Shown: piece by piece, positions 29,355-41,382 of the stretch
Layout of the letters: each line of letters opens with the position of its first letter
Position numbering within the stretch: position 1 is the first letter of the stretch
Assembly (NCBI RefSeq): GCF_010729895.1
Contig: NZ_AP022612.1
Location: forward strand, 3,224,001-3,288,000
DNA from: Mycolicibacterium confluentis
GTDB lineage: Bacteria > Actinomycetota > Actinomycetes > Mycobacteriales > Mycobacteriaceae
Length of the DNA: 64,000 nucleotides
Reading direction: 5' to 3'
Position numbers and translations under genes: made by a program
Notes under the pieces: model-generated
The model's database searches: none
What the model was told of the DNA's origin: nothing
Seen by the model: only the letters and a program-made list of their open reading frames with translations

Positions 29355-30089
29355 TCAGCCCTCCGGGGCGTGCAGCGCGGCCGAGAACACCTCTTCATAC
29401 CGGCGGCGCTGCTCGTCCGGGGAACACTGGCCGTCGAGCATTGCCTTCGCGGCGGCCACCGCCACGGCCGGGGCGTCGAGGTGGCGCTTGGCCCAGGCAC
29501 AGGCCGCGTCGTAGACGTCGTCGGGTGCCACAAGCTGGTCGAACAGGCCGACAAGCTCGGACTCCTCGGCGTCGACGAACCGACCGGTGAACACCATGTC
29601 CTTGGCCCGGCTGCGACCCGTGATCTCGGCCAACCGCGCCAGGCTCGCGGCGCTGGGCACCAGCCCGGCCAGGATCTCCGTCGCTCCGGTCTTGACGTTG
29701 TCGCCGGCGATGCGCCAGTCGGCGGCCAGCGCCAGCGACAGGCCGCTGCCCAGCGCGTAGCCCGTGATCGCGGCGACCGTGGGCTTGGGGATCGCGGCCA
29801 CCGCGGCCATCGCGTCGTCGCGCACCCGGGCGGCCACGACGGCCTCGGCCGCGCTCAACGTGCGCAGTTCGGGCACGTCGTCGCCGGCCGAGAAGATCTC
29901 GTGCCCGCCATAGAGGATCACGACGGCGATGTCGTCGCGCGCGCCGGCTTCGTGCGCCACCTGGGTGAGCTCGCGCAGCATCTGCCGGGACAGGGCGTTG
30001 GTCGGCGGCCGGGACAGCAGCAGCGTGCCCACCCCGGGATGCTCGGGGTGGGTGTGCAGGCCGACGAACTCGGGCACCGGGGCCGTCAC
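29355..30089 (-). CDS. echA17: Enoyl-CoA hydratase/isomerase family protein (EchA17-like)
   Basis: The 244-residue crotonase-fold protein has the oxyanion region [10 protein letters not shown] and [16 protein letters not shown], then [18 protein letters not shown]. In canonical hydratases a first catalytic glutamate sits in the GGGCELA motif; here that position reads SLSLA, so the first glutamate is replaced. The second (in ATEILAG) is kept. It may be an isomerase or have lost hydration activity. Its GTG overlaps the NUDIX stop by four bases. Confidence 0.82.
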   Translation of the reverse strand: MTAPVPEFVGLHTHPEHPGVGTLLLSRPPTNALSRQMLRELTQVAHEAGARDDIAVVILYGGHEIFSAGDDVPELRTLSAAEAVVAARVRDDAMAAVAAIPKPTVAAITGYALGSGLSLALAADWRIAGDNVKTGATEILAGLVPSAASLARLAEITGRSRAKDMVFTGRFVDAEESELVGLFDQLVAPDDVYDAACAWAKRHLDAPAVAVAAAKAMLDGQCSPDEQRRRYEEVFSAALHAPEG

Positions 30090-30889
30090 GGCGCCCGTCC
30101 GGCGCGCGCGGCGTTATACCGGTCGCTGTCGAAGAACTCGATCTCCCAGTTGCCGTTGTGCTCGCTCAGGCTGGGCTGCACCGTGACGATCCTGCGCTCG
30201 ACGGCGAGCACCTCGGAGACCGTGCGTCCGGCCAGCGAGTCCAGCTGAGTCCAGGTCGGCGGCAGCAGGAAGATGCGCTTCGCCTCGAACTCGCGCAGTG
30301 CCGCCTCGGGTTTGGCCCACGCGACCTTGTCCGCCTCGGTGTTCTCGCCGTCGGCACGCTGCCCCGACGGCAGTGCGCCGACGAAGAAGTACGTGTCGTA
30401 GCGCCGGGTGCGCTCCTCTTCGGGGGTGACCCAGTTGGCCCACGGCCGCAAAAGGTCGGCCCGCAGCACCAGACCCTCGCTGCGCAGGAAGTCCCCGAAC
30501 GACAGGGAGTTGTCGGCCAGCGCGGCGCGCGCCTCGGCGTACACGCTGGCGTCGCTGACGATGCCGGGGTCGCCGTCCTGATGCGGGCCGGCGAACAGCA
30601 CGCCCGACTCCTCGAACGTCTCGCGCGCGGCGGAGCACACCAGGGCCAGCGCCAGGTCCTCATCGACGCCCAGGCGCTCCGCCCACCACGACGGCGGCGG
30701 CCCGTACCAGTCGATGTCGGCGTTGCGGTCGCGGTCGTCCACCCCGCCGCCGGGGAACACCACGACGCCGCCGACGAACTCCATGTCCCGATGCCTGCGC
30801 ATCAGGAACACCTCGATGCCGGTGTCGGTGTCGCGGACCAGCATCACGGTCGCGGCCGGACGGACGGGCAACGGCACTGCGTCGCTCAT
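30086..30889 (-). CDS. NUDIX hydrolase (Rv3040c-like)
   Basis: The 267-residue protein contains a NUDIX box in split form. GGGVDD (47-52) is followed by about 35 inserted residues, then RETFEESG (89-96), which supplies the metal-binding glutamates. This insertion is typical of the NUDT7/NUDT19-type CoA-related hydrolases. Between an enoyl-CoA hydratase and an ABC ATPase, a role in acyl-CoA or nucleotide housekeeping is plausible. It overlaps both neighbours by four bases. Confidence 0.86.
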   Translation of the reverse strand: MSDAVPLPVRPAATVMLVRDTDTGIEVFLMRRHRDMEFVGGVVVFPGGGVDDRDRNADIDWYGPPPSWWAERLGVDEDLALALVCSAARETFEESGVLFAGPHQDGDPGIVSDASVYAEARAALADNSLSFGDFLRSEGLVLRADLLRPWANWVTPEEERTRRYDTYFFVGALPSGQRADGENTEADKVAWAKPEAALREFEAKRIFLLPPTWTQLDSLAGRTVSEVLAVERRIVTVQPSLSEHNGNWEIEFFDSDRYNAARAGRAP

Positions 30890-31737
30890 GCGCGCCTCCT
30901 GTGTGCGGCGCGGGGGCGTACCCGTCGCGCGAAATAGCGGCCGTCGAGGACGTCGACGGCGATCTGCTGCCCGAAGGCCTTGGACAGGTTCTCGGCGGTC
31001 AGCACGTCGCTGAGCAGGCCCGCCGCCACGACGCTGGCCTCCGAGAGCATGAGGCAGTGCGAGAAGCCGGGCGGGATCTCCTCGACATGGTGGGTGACCA
31101 GGACGATCGCGGGCGCGTCGGGGTCCGCGGCCAGATCTGCCAGCCGGGCGACGAGTTCCTCACGGCCACCGAGGTCGAGGCCCGCAGCGGGTTCGTCGAG
31201 CAGCAGCAGTTCGGGGTCGGTCATCAGCGACCGCGCGATCAGCACGCGCTTGCGTTCGCCCTCCGACAGCGTCCCGTACGTGCGCTCGGCCAGGTGCTCG
31301 GCGCCGACGCTCTCGAGCATGTCGAGGGCTTGCGCGTAGTCCACCTCTTCGTACTGTTCGCGCCATCTGCCGAGCACCGAGTAGCCGGCCGACACCACGA
31401 GGTCGCGCACCACCTCGGTGTCGGGGACACGCTGAGACAACGCCGAACTCGACAACCCGACGCGGGCGCGCAGTTCGGCGGTGTCGACCCGGCCGAGGCG
31501 CTCCCCCAGCACGTACGCCGTTCCGCTCGACGGATGCTCCATGGCCGCGGCGATGCGCAGCAGTGAGGTCTTGCCCGCGCCGTTGGGACCGATCACCACC
31601 CAGCGCTCGTCCAGTTCAACCTGCCAGGTGACGGGCCCGACCAGGACCCGGCCCGCGCGGCGCAACGCCACGTCGCGGAAGTCGATCAGCAGGTCGGGGT
31701 CGGCGATGTCCTCGGACTCGATATCGGCTTCGGGCAC
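30886..31737 (-). CDS. ABC transporter ATP-binding protein (Rv3041c-like)
   Basis: The 283-residue protein has Walker A GPNGAGKTS, signature LSEGERKRVLIA, Walker B LLLLDEPAAGLD and a switch histidine in VTHHVEE. No permease lies beside it, and ModF/YlmA-type lone ATPases of this kind have unknown partners. I chose GTG 31737, giving a length close to the M. tuberculosis protein; a reading to 32415 is mostly shadow. The start lies 52 bases inside the upstream membrane gene. Confidence 0.85.
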   Translation of the reverse strand: MPEADIESEDIADPDLLIDFRDVALRRAGRVLVGPVTWQVELDERWVVIGPNGAGKTSLLRIAAAMEHPSSGTAYVLGERLGRVDTAELRARVGLSSSALSQRVPDTEVVRDLVVSAGYSVLGRWREQYEEVDYAQALDMLESVGAEHLAERTYGTLSEGERKRVLIARSLMTDPELLLLDEPAAGLDLGGREELVARLADLAADPDAPAIVLVTHHVEEIPPGFSHCLMLSEASVVAAGLLSDVLTAENLSKAFGQQIAVDVLDGRYFARRVRPRAAHRRRA

Positions 31738-32366
31738 TCGACCATGGTAGTCATGGGCGCGCTGAAGTCGTCGAACAGCAGGCTTCTCGGCATCAGGCGC
31801 AGGAAGAGCTGCACCAGCGGGCCGATGCCCAGTGCGTAGAGCACGGTGCCGACGCCGACCGTCCCACCCAGCAGCGCACCCGCGATCAGGACGGTGGCCT
31901 CGATCATGGTGCGCACCAGTCGCACTGATCGACCGGTGCGGGCCACCAGGCCGGTCATCAGTCCGTCGCGTGGGCCCGGCCCCAAACCGGCGCCGATGTA
32001 GAGCACCGTGGAGATCGCATTGATGACGACGGCGCCGACGAGCATGGCCACCCGCACGGGCATCTGCGTGGGTGCGGGCAGCAGCGCCAGCGACACGTCG
32101 ACCGCGACGGCGATCACGATGACGTTGGCGACGGTGCCGATGCCGGGGCGGATCCGCAGTGGGATCCACAGCAGCAGCACCGCCACACCCACCGTGGCGG
32201 TGACGGTGCCCAGCGACCATCCGGTCAGCCGCGCCAGGCCGACGTGGAACACATCCCACGGGTCCAGGCCGAGGCCGGCGCGGACCATCAGCGCCATCGA
32301 GAACCCATAGCCGATGAGGCCGGTGATCAGCGTGGTGCCGCGCAGGACCACCCGCCCCGCCGTCAC
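31686..32366 (-). CDS. yczE: YczE-family integral membrane protein
   Basis: The 226-residue product has five or so membrane helices with GYGFSMALMVRAGLGLDPWDVFHVGLA and a second LYIGAGLGPGPRDGLMTGL repeat, the duplicated signature of YczE/YitT-like proteins. The function of the family is not known. It is divergent from a MocR-type regulator; in actinobacteria YczE genes are commonly beside such regulators (YczR), which are thought to control them. The start is uncertain (GTG 32366 chosen). The C-terminus overlaps the ABC gene by 52 bases. M. tuberculosis lacks it here as far as I recall. Confidence 0.75.
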   Translation of the reverse strand: MTAGRVVLRGTTLITGLIGYGFSMALMVRAGLGLDPWDVFHVGLARLTGWSLGTVTATVGVAVLLLWIPLRIRPGIGTVANVIVIAVAVDVSLALLPAPTQMPVRVAMLVGAVVINAISTVLYIGAGLGPGPRDGLMTGLVARTGRSVRLVRTMIEATVLIAGALLGGTVGVGTVLYALGIGPLVQLFLRLMPRSLLFDDFSAPMTTMVECPKPISSPRTSPTPTC

Positions 32367-32521
32367 GCGTGGTCTGGGAAACGGGCCCGGATCGCGTCGA
32401 GATCGACGTGGGCACGGCGTTGGTCGGCGTCGTCGCCGACGAACCCTGCGCGTGGCTGAGGAGTCCTCAGCCACTGCGTGCAACCCCGACGGATCGCCTT
32501 GATCCTGCCGTCACCTCGTAA

Positions 32522-32594
32522 CCAGTTTCGCGCCATGTCCCCATGATTTCGGCGAAGTGGCTTGTTCTTCAATAGCCAGTTGGGGCAAACTGGC
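32522..32594. promoter_or_regulatory. Candidate YczR operator region
   Basis: CCAGTT at 32522-32527 is repeated directly at 32576-32581. The second copy is half of a perfect inverted repeat, GCCAGTT (32575-32581) and AACTGGC (32588-32594), six bases before the regulator start. MocR regulators usually bind direct repeats near the shared promoter. Confidence 0.45.
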
Positions 32595-32599
32595 ACGTA

Positions 32600-34075
32600 A
32601 TGAGCGCAGATATGGCCGTCCGTCGCCTCGACGTACATCTTCTGGCCCGCGAACTGGGCAACTGGCGCACCGCCACTGCCAGCGGACCCATGCATCAGGG
32701 CCTGTCCGACGCGCTGCGCATGCTGATCGTCGACGGCCGGCTTCCCGTCGGGTCGCGACTGCCCAGCGAACGGGCCCTGGCCGACGTCCTGCGCATCTCT
32801 CGCACCACGGTGACCGCGGCGTATGCGCAGATGCGGGACGAGGGCTACTTGAACGCCAAGCGCGGTGCCCGCAGTTCGGTGGCTCTGCCGCCGCAGTCCA
32901 GTCCCGTCACCATCGAACCCAGCGACGCCTCTCGCGAGCGGATCAATCTCGCCGAGGCCGCGATGTCCGCACCGTCCTCCCCTGTTCTCGAGGCGTATGC
33001 GGCCGCCTCAGGCGAGATCAGCGCGTATCTGCGGCTGCCCGGGCTGGAACTCTATGGCGTGGCGCCACTGCGGGCCGCCATCGCCGAGCGGTACTGCCAG
33101 CGCGGCCTTCCCACCGAACCCGACCAGATCATGGTGACCACCGGCGCGCTGGGCGCCATCGGGCTGATCCTGGCGACCTTCGTGGAGGCCGGCGATCGGG
33201 TCCTGGTCGAACAGCCGACGTTCACCGGCGCGCTGGCCGCGATCTCCGCGGCGGGTGCGCGCGCGGTGCCGGTGTCGATCGCCCCCGATGAGGGCTGGGA
33301 TCTCGACGCGCTGCACATCGCGATCCGCCAGCTTGCGCCCAACCTGGCCTACGTCATTCCCGACCAGCACAACCCGACCGGCCTGACGATGACGCCCGCG
33401 CAGCGAGAACAGTTGGCGCACATCATCTCCGACACCCGTACGCGCACCATCATCGACGAGACCATGACCGACATCTGGCTCGACCAGCCGGTTCCACCAC
33501 CGGTGGCCTGCGCCGTGACGCGCCGGTCGGACCTCGTGATGTCCATCGGGTCGATGTCCAAGTCCTTCTGGGGCGGCCTGCGCATCGGATGGATTCGCGC
33601 CGAGCGTGCCACATTGGCCACCATCGCGGCCCGACGGCCGTCGGTGGACCTTGGCACGCCGATCTTCGAACAACTCGCCGCGGCCCACCTGCTCGCGGTC
33701 ACCGACCGAGTGGTGCCGGAACGGTGCGACCTGATCCGGAACCGGCGTGCGCTGCTGCGTCGGCTGCTGGCCGAGCACCTGCCGGACTGGCACGAGTGCA
33801 ACGTGAACCAGCCCACCGGCGGACTTGCCCTGTGGATGCGACTTCCCATCCCGTCGAGTTCCGCGGTCTCGGCGGCCGCATCCCGCCTCGGGGTCGACAT
33901 CCCACCGGGTCCGCGGTTCGGCGTCGACGGCACCCTCGAGCGCTACATCCGCGTGCCCTATACCCTGCCGGAAGACACACTGGCCGAAGCGGTTTCGCTG
34001 CTGGCGCGGGCCTGGGCCAGCGTGGTCGGGGCCGATCTCGCACCCGCCGCAGCGGCCACCGGGCCCGTGGTCTGA
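32600..34075 (+). CDS. yczR: MocR-type GntR/aminotransferase regulator (YczR-like)
   Basis: The 491-residue protein joins a GntR winged helix (about 28-95; LPSERALADVLRISRTTVTAAYAQ) to a fold-type I aminotransferase domain (120-480). The PLP lysine is Lys321 in GSMSKSFWGG, with DQHNPTG for the phosphate/aspartate region. Such regulators sense PLP or amino-acid-like ligands, and the aminotransferase part usually lacks activity. It is divergent from YczE. Here the MocR-YczE pair has been inserted between the ABC ATPase and serB2 relative to M. tuberculosis. Confidence 0.88.
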   Translation: MSADMAVRRLDVHLLARELGNWRTATASGPMHQGLSDALRMLIVDGRLPVGSRLPSERALADVLRISRTTVTAAYAQMRDEGYLNAKRGARSSVALPPQSSPVTIEPSDASRERINLAEAAMSAPSSPVLEAYAAASGEISAYLRLPGLELYGVAPLRAAIAERYCQRGLPTEPDQIMVTTGALGAIGLILATFVEAGDRVLVEQPTFTGALAAISAAGARAVPVSIAPDEGWDLDALHIAIRQLAPNLAYVIPDQHNPTGLTMTPAQREQLAHIISDTRTRTIIDETMTDIWLDQPVPPPVACAVTRRSDLVMSIGSMSKSFWGGLRIGWIRAERATLATIAARRPSVDLGTPIFEQLAAAHLLAVTDRVVPERCDLIRNRRALLRRLLAEHLPDWHECNVNQPTGGLALWMRLPIPSSSAVSAAASRLGVDIPPGPRFGVDGTLERYIRVPYTLPEDTLAEAVSLLARAWASVVGADLAPAAAATGPVV

Positions 34076-34082
34076 CGCGGGG

Positions 34083-37172
<3,090 letters not shown>

Positions 37173-37239
37173 TCACGTAAGCCCGGGTCCGACAAGACGT
37201 CGTAGATGTCAGGGAAACGGGGCCGCCGGACCCGGGTGT

Positions 37240-37245
37240 TAACGT
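37240..37245 (+). promoter_or_regulatory. -10 element of fecB (leaderless type)
   Basis: TAACGT followed by seven bases and the GTG at 37253. Confidence 0.5.
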
Positions 37246-37252
37246 CGGGGCC

Positions 37253-38326
37253 GTGCCGATCCGCGCCGCATATCTCCTGTCCACCGCGCTGCTGGCGACG
37301 CTCTGTGCAGGGTGTTCGTCCCCGCAGGGCCAAGAACCCGTCCCGCCGTCCCGCAGTGTGATCACGAGCACTACGAAGGTCGCGGGCGCGGGCGTGTTGG
37401 GCAACCACCGCAGGCCCGACGAGTCGTGCGCACCCGAACCCGCCCCGGTCGATCCGGGCGAGCCGATGCGACGGGTCGACAGCGGCACGGAGCGCGGTGA
37501 CGTGGACGTGCCCGCCGACCCGCAGCGCATCGTCGTGCTCTCGGGTGACCAACTCGACGTGCTGTGCGCACTGGGCCTGCAGTCGCGCATCGTGGCGGCG
37601 GCGCTGCCCGACGGGTCCGAGACGCAGCCCTCCTATCTGGGCAGGGTCGTGCTCGACGTGCCGCCCGCGGGCTCACGCAGCACCGTGGATCCCGCCGCGA
37701 TCTCCGAAGCCCGGCCGGACCTGATCCTCGGTTCGCGGGCCCTGACACCTGACGCGTACGGCGAGTTGGCGGCGATTGCACCCACGGTGTTCACCGGAGA
37801 TCCCGGAGCGGGGTGGCGGGACACCGCTCGCCGGGTCGGTGCGGCCACAGGCCGGGTGGGCGCAGCGGACGCCCTGGTCACCTCGTTCGACGAGGATGCC
37901 CGCCAGACCGGAATCGCCAACGACGCAACACATTTCCAGGCTTCGGTGGTGCAGTTCACTGAGAACGGCGTGCGCGTGTTCGGCGAGGAGAACTTTCCGG
38001 GCAGCGTCCTGTCGGTCGTCGGCGTGGACCGCCCCGAGGCCCAGCGGTTCACTGACAAGCCGTTCATCGAGATCGCCACCGACGACTCCGACGGTGCCGA
38101 CTTCGGCCCGGTCGACGCCGACATCGTCTACGTGTCGTTCGACTCCCCCGCCGCCAAGGAGCGCGGCACGGCGGTCATGAAGGGCGACGCCTGGCGCGAG
38201 CTTTCGGCCACCCGGGACAATAGGGTGTTCGTGGTCAACAACGAGGTGTGGCAGACCGGACAGGGGCCCATCGCGGCCCGCGGCATCCTCGACGACCTGC
38301 GCTGGATCAACGCCCCCATCAACTAG
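37253..38326 (+). CDS. fecB: Iron-siderophore substrate-binding lipoprotein FecB
   Basis: The 357-residue protein has a lipoprotein signal (LCAGC lipobox, about residue 21) and the type III periplasmic binding fold used for siderophores and heme. RIVVLSGDQLDVLCALGL begins the first lobe, a long helix links the lobes, and VYVSF, VFVVNNEVW and GILDDLRW close the second. In mycobacteria FecB is reported to help take up iron from siderophores and heme. The start is GTG, and the transcript is probably leaderless. A YciI-like gene follows after seven bases with AGGAG. Confidence 0.88.
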   Translation: MPIRAAYLLSTALLATLCAGCSSPQGQEPVPPSRSVITSTTKVAGAGVLGNHRRPDESCAPEPAPVDPGEPMRRVDSGTERGDVDVPADPQRIVVLSGDQLDVLCALGLQSRIVAAALPDGSETQPSYLGRVVLDVPPAGSRSTVDPAAISEARPDLILGSRALTPDAYGELAAIAPTVFTGDPGAGWRDTARRVGAATGRVGAADALVTSFDEDARQTGIANDATHFQASVVQFTENGVRVFGEENFPGSVLSVVGVDRPEAQRFTDKPFIEIATDDSDGADFGPVDADIVYVSFDSPAAKERGTAVMKGDAWRELSATRDNRVFVVNNEVWQTGQGPIAARGILDDLRWINAPIN

Positions 38327-38333
38327 GAGTTCC

Positions 38334-38609
38334 ATGTTCCACGTCCTGACCCTGACCTACACGCAGCCGCTGGAGGAGGTCGACAAGGTCCGGCCCGACC
38401 ACCTCGCGTGGATCGAAAGTGAGATCAAGGCCGGCCGACTGCTGTTGGCCGGACGTCAGGAGTCGCAGAAGGGCGGCATCCTCATCACCGCGGACATCGA
38501 CACCTCCGCCGCCGACGAACTGATTGCCGCCGATCCCTATGCACTGGCCGGCCTGGTCGAATACGAGCGCGTCGGGTTCAACGCGGGCCTGCGCGCGCCC
38601 GGCCTCTGA
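38334..38609 (+). CDS. YciI-family protein
   Basis: A 91-residue YciI/muconolactone-isomerase-like fold: FHVLTLTYTQPLEEV, RPDHLAWIESEIKAGRLLLAG, then DPYALAGLVEYERVGF. The conserved histidine and aspartate of the family (RPDH, DPY) are present. The activity is unknown. AGGAGTTCC before the ATG is a good ribosome site, and the seven-base gap to fecB suggests one transcript. Confidence 0.84.
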   Translation: MFHVLTLTYTQPLEEVDKVRPDHLAWIESEIKAGRLLLAGRQESQKGGILITADIDTSAADELIAADPYALAGLVEYERVGFNAGLRAPGL

Positions 38610-38687
38610 TCGGTTTACCTTTCTGGGGAATGAAGCGTCAGCCCCGCTCCGTTGGGGTTGACCAAGGGCTCGACGCTGCGCCGCCAT

Positions 38688-38714
38688 TAAATTAACTTTG
38701 CTAAGCTATATATC
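38688..38714 (+). promoter_or_regulatory. AT-rich promoter of adhC
   Basis: In an otherwise GC-rich region, TTAAAT/TTAACT and TATATAT stand 15 to 16 bases apart, about 40 bases before the adhC ATG. They fit weak -35 and -10 elements. Confidence 0.4.
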
Positions 38715-38750
38715 TACCCGCATAGCGACGATCACACGAGGCACGCACAC

Positions 38751-39797
38751 ATGACCACGACAATTTCCGCTTACGCAGCCACCTCCACCACTGGGCCGTT
38801 GAGCAAGACCACGATCGAGCGTCGCGAGGTCGGACCGCACGATGTCGCCTTCGACATCAAGTTCGCCGGCATCTGCCACTCCGACATCCACACCGTCAAG
38901 GGTGAGTGGGGCAAGCCCAACTTCCCCGTCGTCCCCGGCCACGAGATTGCCGGCGTGGTGACCGCGGTCGGCTCCGAGGTCACCAAGTACAAGGTAGGCG
39001 ACCATGTCGGCGTCGGATGTTTCGTCGACTCGTGCCGCGAGTGCGACAACTGCCACGCCGGTCTGCAGCAGTACTGCACCGGCACCGGCATGGTCGGCAC
39101 CTACAACGCCATCGACCGTGACGGCACACCCACCCAGGGCGGCTACAGCACCGCGATCGTCGTCGACGAGAACTACGTGCTGCGCATCCCCGACTCGATC
39201 CCGCTCGACAAGGCCGCTCCCCTGCTGTGCGCCGGAATCACCCTCTTCTCGCCGCTGCGGCACTGGAACGCCGGCCCGGGCAAGAAGGTGGCCGTGATCG
39301 GCCTCGGCGGCCTCGGTCATATGGGCGTCAAGCTGGCCCACGCCATGGGTGCGCACGTCACGGTGCTCTCGCAGTCGCTGAAGAAGATGGAGGACGGCCT
39401 GCGCCTGGGCGCCGACGAGTACTACGCCACCGCCGACTCCGACACCTTCAAGAAGCTCGCGGGCAAGTTCGACCTGATCATCAACACGGTGTCGGCCAAC
39501 CTCGACATGGGCCTCTACCTCAACCTGCTCGCCGTCGACGGCACGCTGGTCGAACTCGGCATTCCCGAGCACCCGATGCCGATTCCCGTGTTCCCGCTGG
39601 CCAGTGGGCGCCGCAGCCTGTCGGGATCGATGATCGGCGGCATCCCCGAGACGCAGGAGATGCTCGACTTCTGCGCCGAGCATGACGTGACCCCCGAGAT
39701 CGAGGTCATCGAGGCGTCCTACATCAACGAGGCCTACGAACGGGTTCTCGCCAGCGACGTGCGGTACCGCTTCGTCATCGACACCTCGACCATCTAG
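38751..39797 (+). CDS. adhC: NADP-dependent alcohol dehydrogenase AdhC
   Basis: A 348-residue cinnamyl-alcohol-dehydrogenase-type enzyme. The catalytic zinc ligands include Cys42 (GICHSD), His64 and Glu65 (PGHE). The structural zinc cysteines are Cys95, Cys98, Cys101 and Cys109. [11 protein letters not shown] is the nucleotide site. It reduces aldehydes or oxidises alcohols with NADP(H). It lies where adhC (Rv3045) does in M. tuberculosis. Its stop overlaps the opposite-strand stop of the DUF3349 gene in the four bases CTAG. Confidence 0.92.
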   Translation: MTTTISAYAATSTTGPLSKTTIERREVGPHDVAFDIKFAGICHSDIHTVKGEWGKPNFPVVPGHEIAGVVTAVGSEVTKYKVGDHVGVGCFVDSCRECDNCHAGLQQYCTGTGMVGTYNAIDRDGTPTQGGYSTAIVVDENYVLRIPDSIPLDKAAPLLCAGITLFSPLRHWNAGPGKKVAVIGLGGLGHMGVKLAHAMGAHVTVLSQSLKKMEDGLRLGADEYYATADSDTFKKLAGKFDLIINTVSANLDMGLYLNLLAVDGTLVELGIPEHPMPIPVFPLASGRRSLSGSMIGGIPETQEMLDFCAEHDVTPEIEVIEASYINEAYERVLASDVRYRFVIDTSTI

Positions 39798-40144
39798 GTC
39801 GTCGGCTCCTCGGCGTCGTCGTCGGCGTCGACCACGTCGTCCAGGCCGGCCAGCGGCCATCCCGCCGCGGCCAGCCTCGCGGCGACGCGGCGAACGCTCT
39901 CGGGGCCCGCGTCGTAATGGGCGACCTCGGCGATGTAGGCGTCGATGCGCTCCGGCGTGATGGGGTCGGCGACGTCGGCCGGCGCCGAGGCCTCGGCGAT
40001 CTTGAACACCACCTCGTGGATCTGCTCCTCGGTCAACGGTGTGTCGCGCAGCAGCGCCAGAAGCGGCACTCGGTCCGGACCGGGCACCCCCTCGGGGTAG
40101 CCGGCCCGCAGCCATTCGATGACACGGGTCAGAAGGTTCGCCAC
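39794..40144 (-). CDS. DUF3349 protein (Rv3046c-like)
   Basis: The product of about 116 residues is rich in acidic residues, with [21 protein letters not shown] and [13 protein letters not shown], the DUF3349 pattern. The role is unknown. I chose GTG 40144, with TACTGT at seven bases (40152-40157); GTG 40153 is also in frame. The tail is low-complexity and acidic. Confidence 0.8.
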   Translation of the reverse strand: MANLLTRVIEWLRAGYPEGVPGPDRVPLLALLRDTPLTEEQIHEVVFKIAEASAPADVADPITPERIDAYIAEVAHYDAGPESVRRVAARLAAAGWPLAGLDDVVDADDDAEEPTT

Positions 40145-40181
40145 AGCTGCCACAGTAGAACAGGCCGCCGGGCGACCGCCG

Positions 40182-41228
40182 TCAGTGGTCGACGGGGTTG
40201 CGCCGGGGCACGATCAGCGGATCTGCCGTTGTGAGCGGGAAGTTCGGCAGATCATCGATGTGGGTGTCGAACGCCGCGGCCAGGACTTCACGCGAATACG
40301 CACTCGCGGAAGCCCTGTAGCCGATGTCGGCGGGGAACGGTTGGTCGAAGAAGATCAGGAAGTGCCACTCGTCGCTTCCGATGTTCTCGATGTGGTGCGG
40401 ATAGGCGCGCGGAATGAAATACATGTCGCCCGCCGTCATGTTCCAAGTGTCAAGCGTGCCATCGGGATTCATGATCGTCATGCGCGCGTCACCGTGCTGC
40501 ACGTAGCCCATCTCGGCGGTCACCGGATGCCAGTGTGGTTCGCGCATACCGTCTTCGGAGACGCGCAGCGAGTACATCGAGATGTCCTTCAGTGTGGACC
40601 AGAACTGGTCGCGGGCGAATCGGGCGTTGCCGTACGCATAGGTCAGGCCCGCGGGTTGGGCCTCGACGTCGAACCTGTGCGGGTCCTCGAAATACGCCGA
40701 CGCCGAGATGTCGGGGGCGCCGACCCGGGCGGCCAACTTGTGGTCGGTGGTGTCGCGGCGGATCTGGGCGAAGTCCGCGGCGGGCAGGTCATAGGTGTTG
40801 CCCAGCACGGCATCGCTGAACGCACCCAATGTGGCGCCGAAGCCGAAGTCTTCGGGACGTTCACTGCGGAAGGCGATGATGAACTCGGCGACGCCCGCGC
40901 CGATGTTCTCGATGTGGTGCAGCGAACCTGAGTCGATGTGGAACATCTGCCCGGCCGTGACGACGAAGCTGGAGAACCTGCTGCCGTTGTCGAGCACCGA
41001 CACCAACGCGGTGCCCGCGACACAGTAGGTGAGTTCGTTGGCGTTGGCGTGCCAGTGCGGAGTGCGCATGGCCCCGGGATTCAGCACAAGCCTTTTGATC
41101 GAGAGCCGTTTCAGGATCGGCAGGTTGTCCACGGTGACCCGGCGCATCGAGCCCAGTTCGGACTCCTCGACGATCTCACCATCGTGCAGTGAGACGGAGT
41201 GTGTGGAGCGGGACAGGGCTGCAGTCAT
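40182..41228 (-). CDS. Bicupin, oxalate-decarboxylase-like
   Basis: The 348-residue protein has two cupin barrels, each with a full metal site. Domain 1 has His58, His60, Glu65 and His104/105 (TPHWHANANE, SLHHIENIG). Domain 2 has His232, His234, Glu239 and His278/279 (EPHWHPVTAE, YPHHIENIG). This is the plan of oxalate decarboxylases and oxidases; the substrate is not proven. Start ATG 41228 has GAGGAG six bases upstream. It is divergent from a LuxR-type response regulator, with a palindrome AGGTCGACCT at 41276-41285 between them. Confidence 0.82.
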   Translation of the reverse strand: MTAALSRSTHSVSLHDGEIVEESELGSMRRVTVDNLPILKRLSIKRLVLNPGAMRTPHWHANANELTYCVAGTALVSVLDNGSRFSSFVVTAGQMFHIDSGSLHHIENIGAGVAEFIIAFRSERPEDFGFGATLGAFSDAVLGNTYDLPAADFAQIRRDTTDHKLAARVGAPDISASAYFEDPHRFDVEAQPAGLTYAYGNARFARDQFWSTLKDISMYSLRVSEDGMREPHWHPVTAEMGYVQHGDARMTIMNPDGTLDTWNMTAGDMYFIPRAYPHHIENIGSDEWHFLIFFDQPFPADIGYRASASAYSREVLAAAFDTHIDDLPNFPLTTADPLIVPRRNPVDH

Positions 41229-41275
41229 TGCGATCTCCTCGATGACCGGTGGACTCGACACCTAAACCCTCCCCC

Positions 41276-41285
41276 AGGTCGACCT
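41276..41285. promoter_or_regulatory. Palindrome between bicupin and response-regulator genes
   Basis: AGGTCGACCT is a perfect ten-base palindrome in the 154-base divergent promoter region. It could be a regulator site, but it is short. Confidence 0.25.
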
Positions 41286-41382
41286 CGGTGTCTGCGCAGT
41301 TGACCACCGTTCGCACTACCTGCTGGCATCCATAAGTGCGACAATGACTCGCCGCATCCAAGTTGACGCCGGGGAGGACGTG

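Noticed and set aside
38680..38720. Iron box before adhC
   Set aside because: The AT-rich stretch has TTAACTTTGCTAAGC, but it matches the IdeR consensus poorly; it fits an ordinary promoter better.
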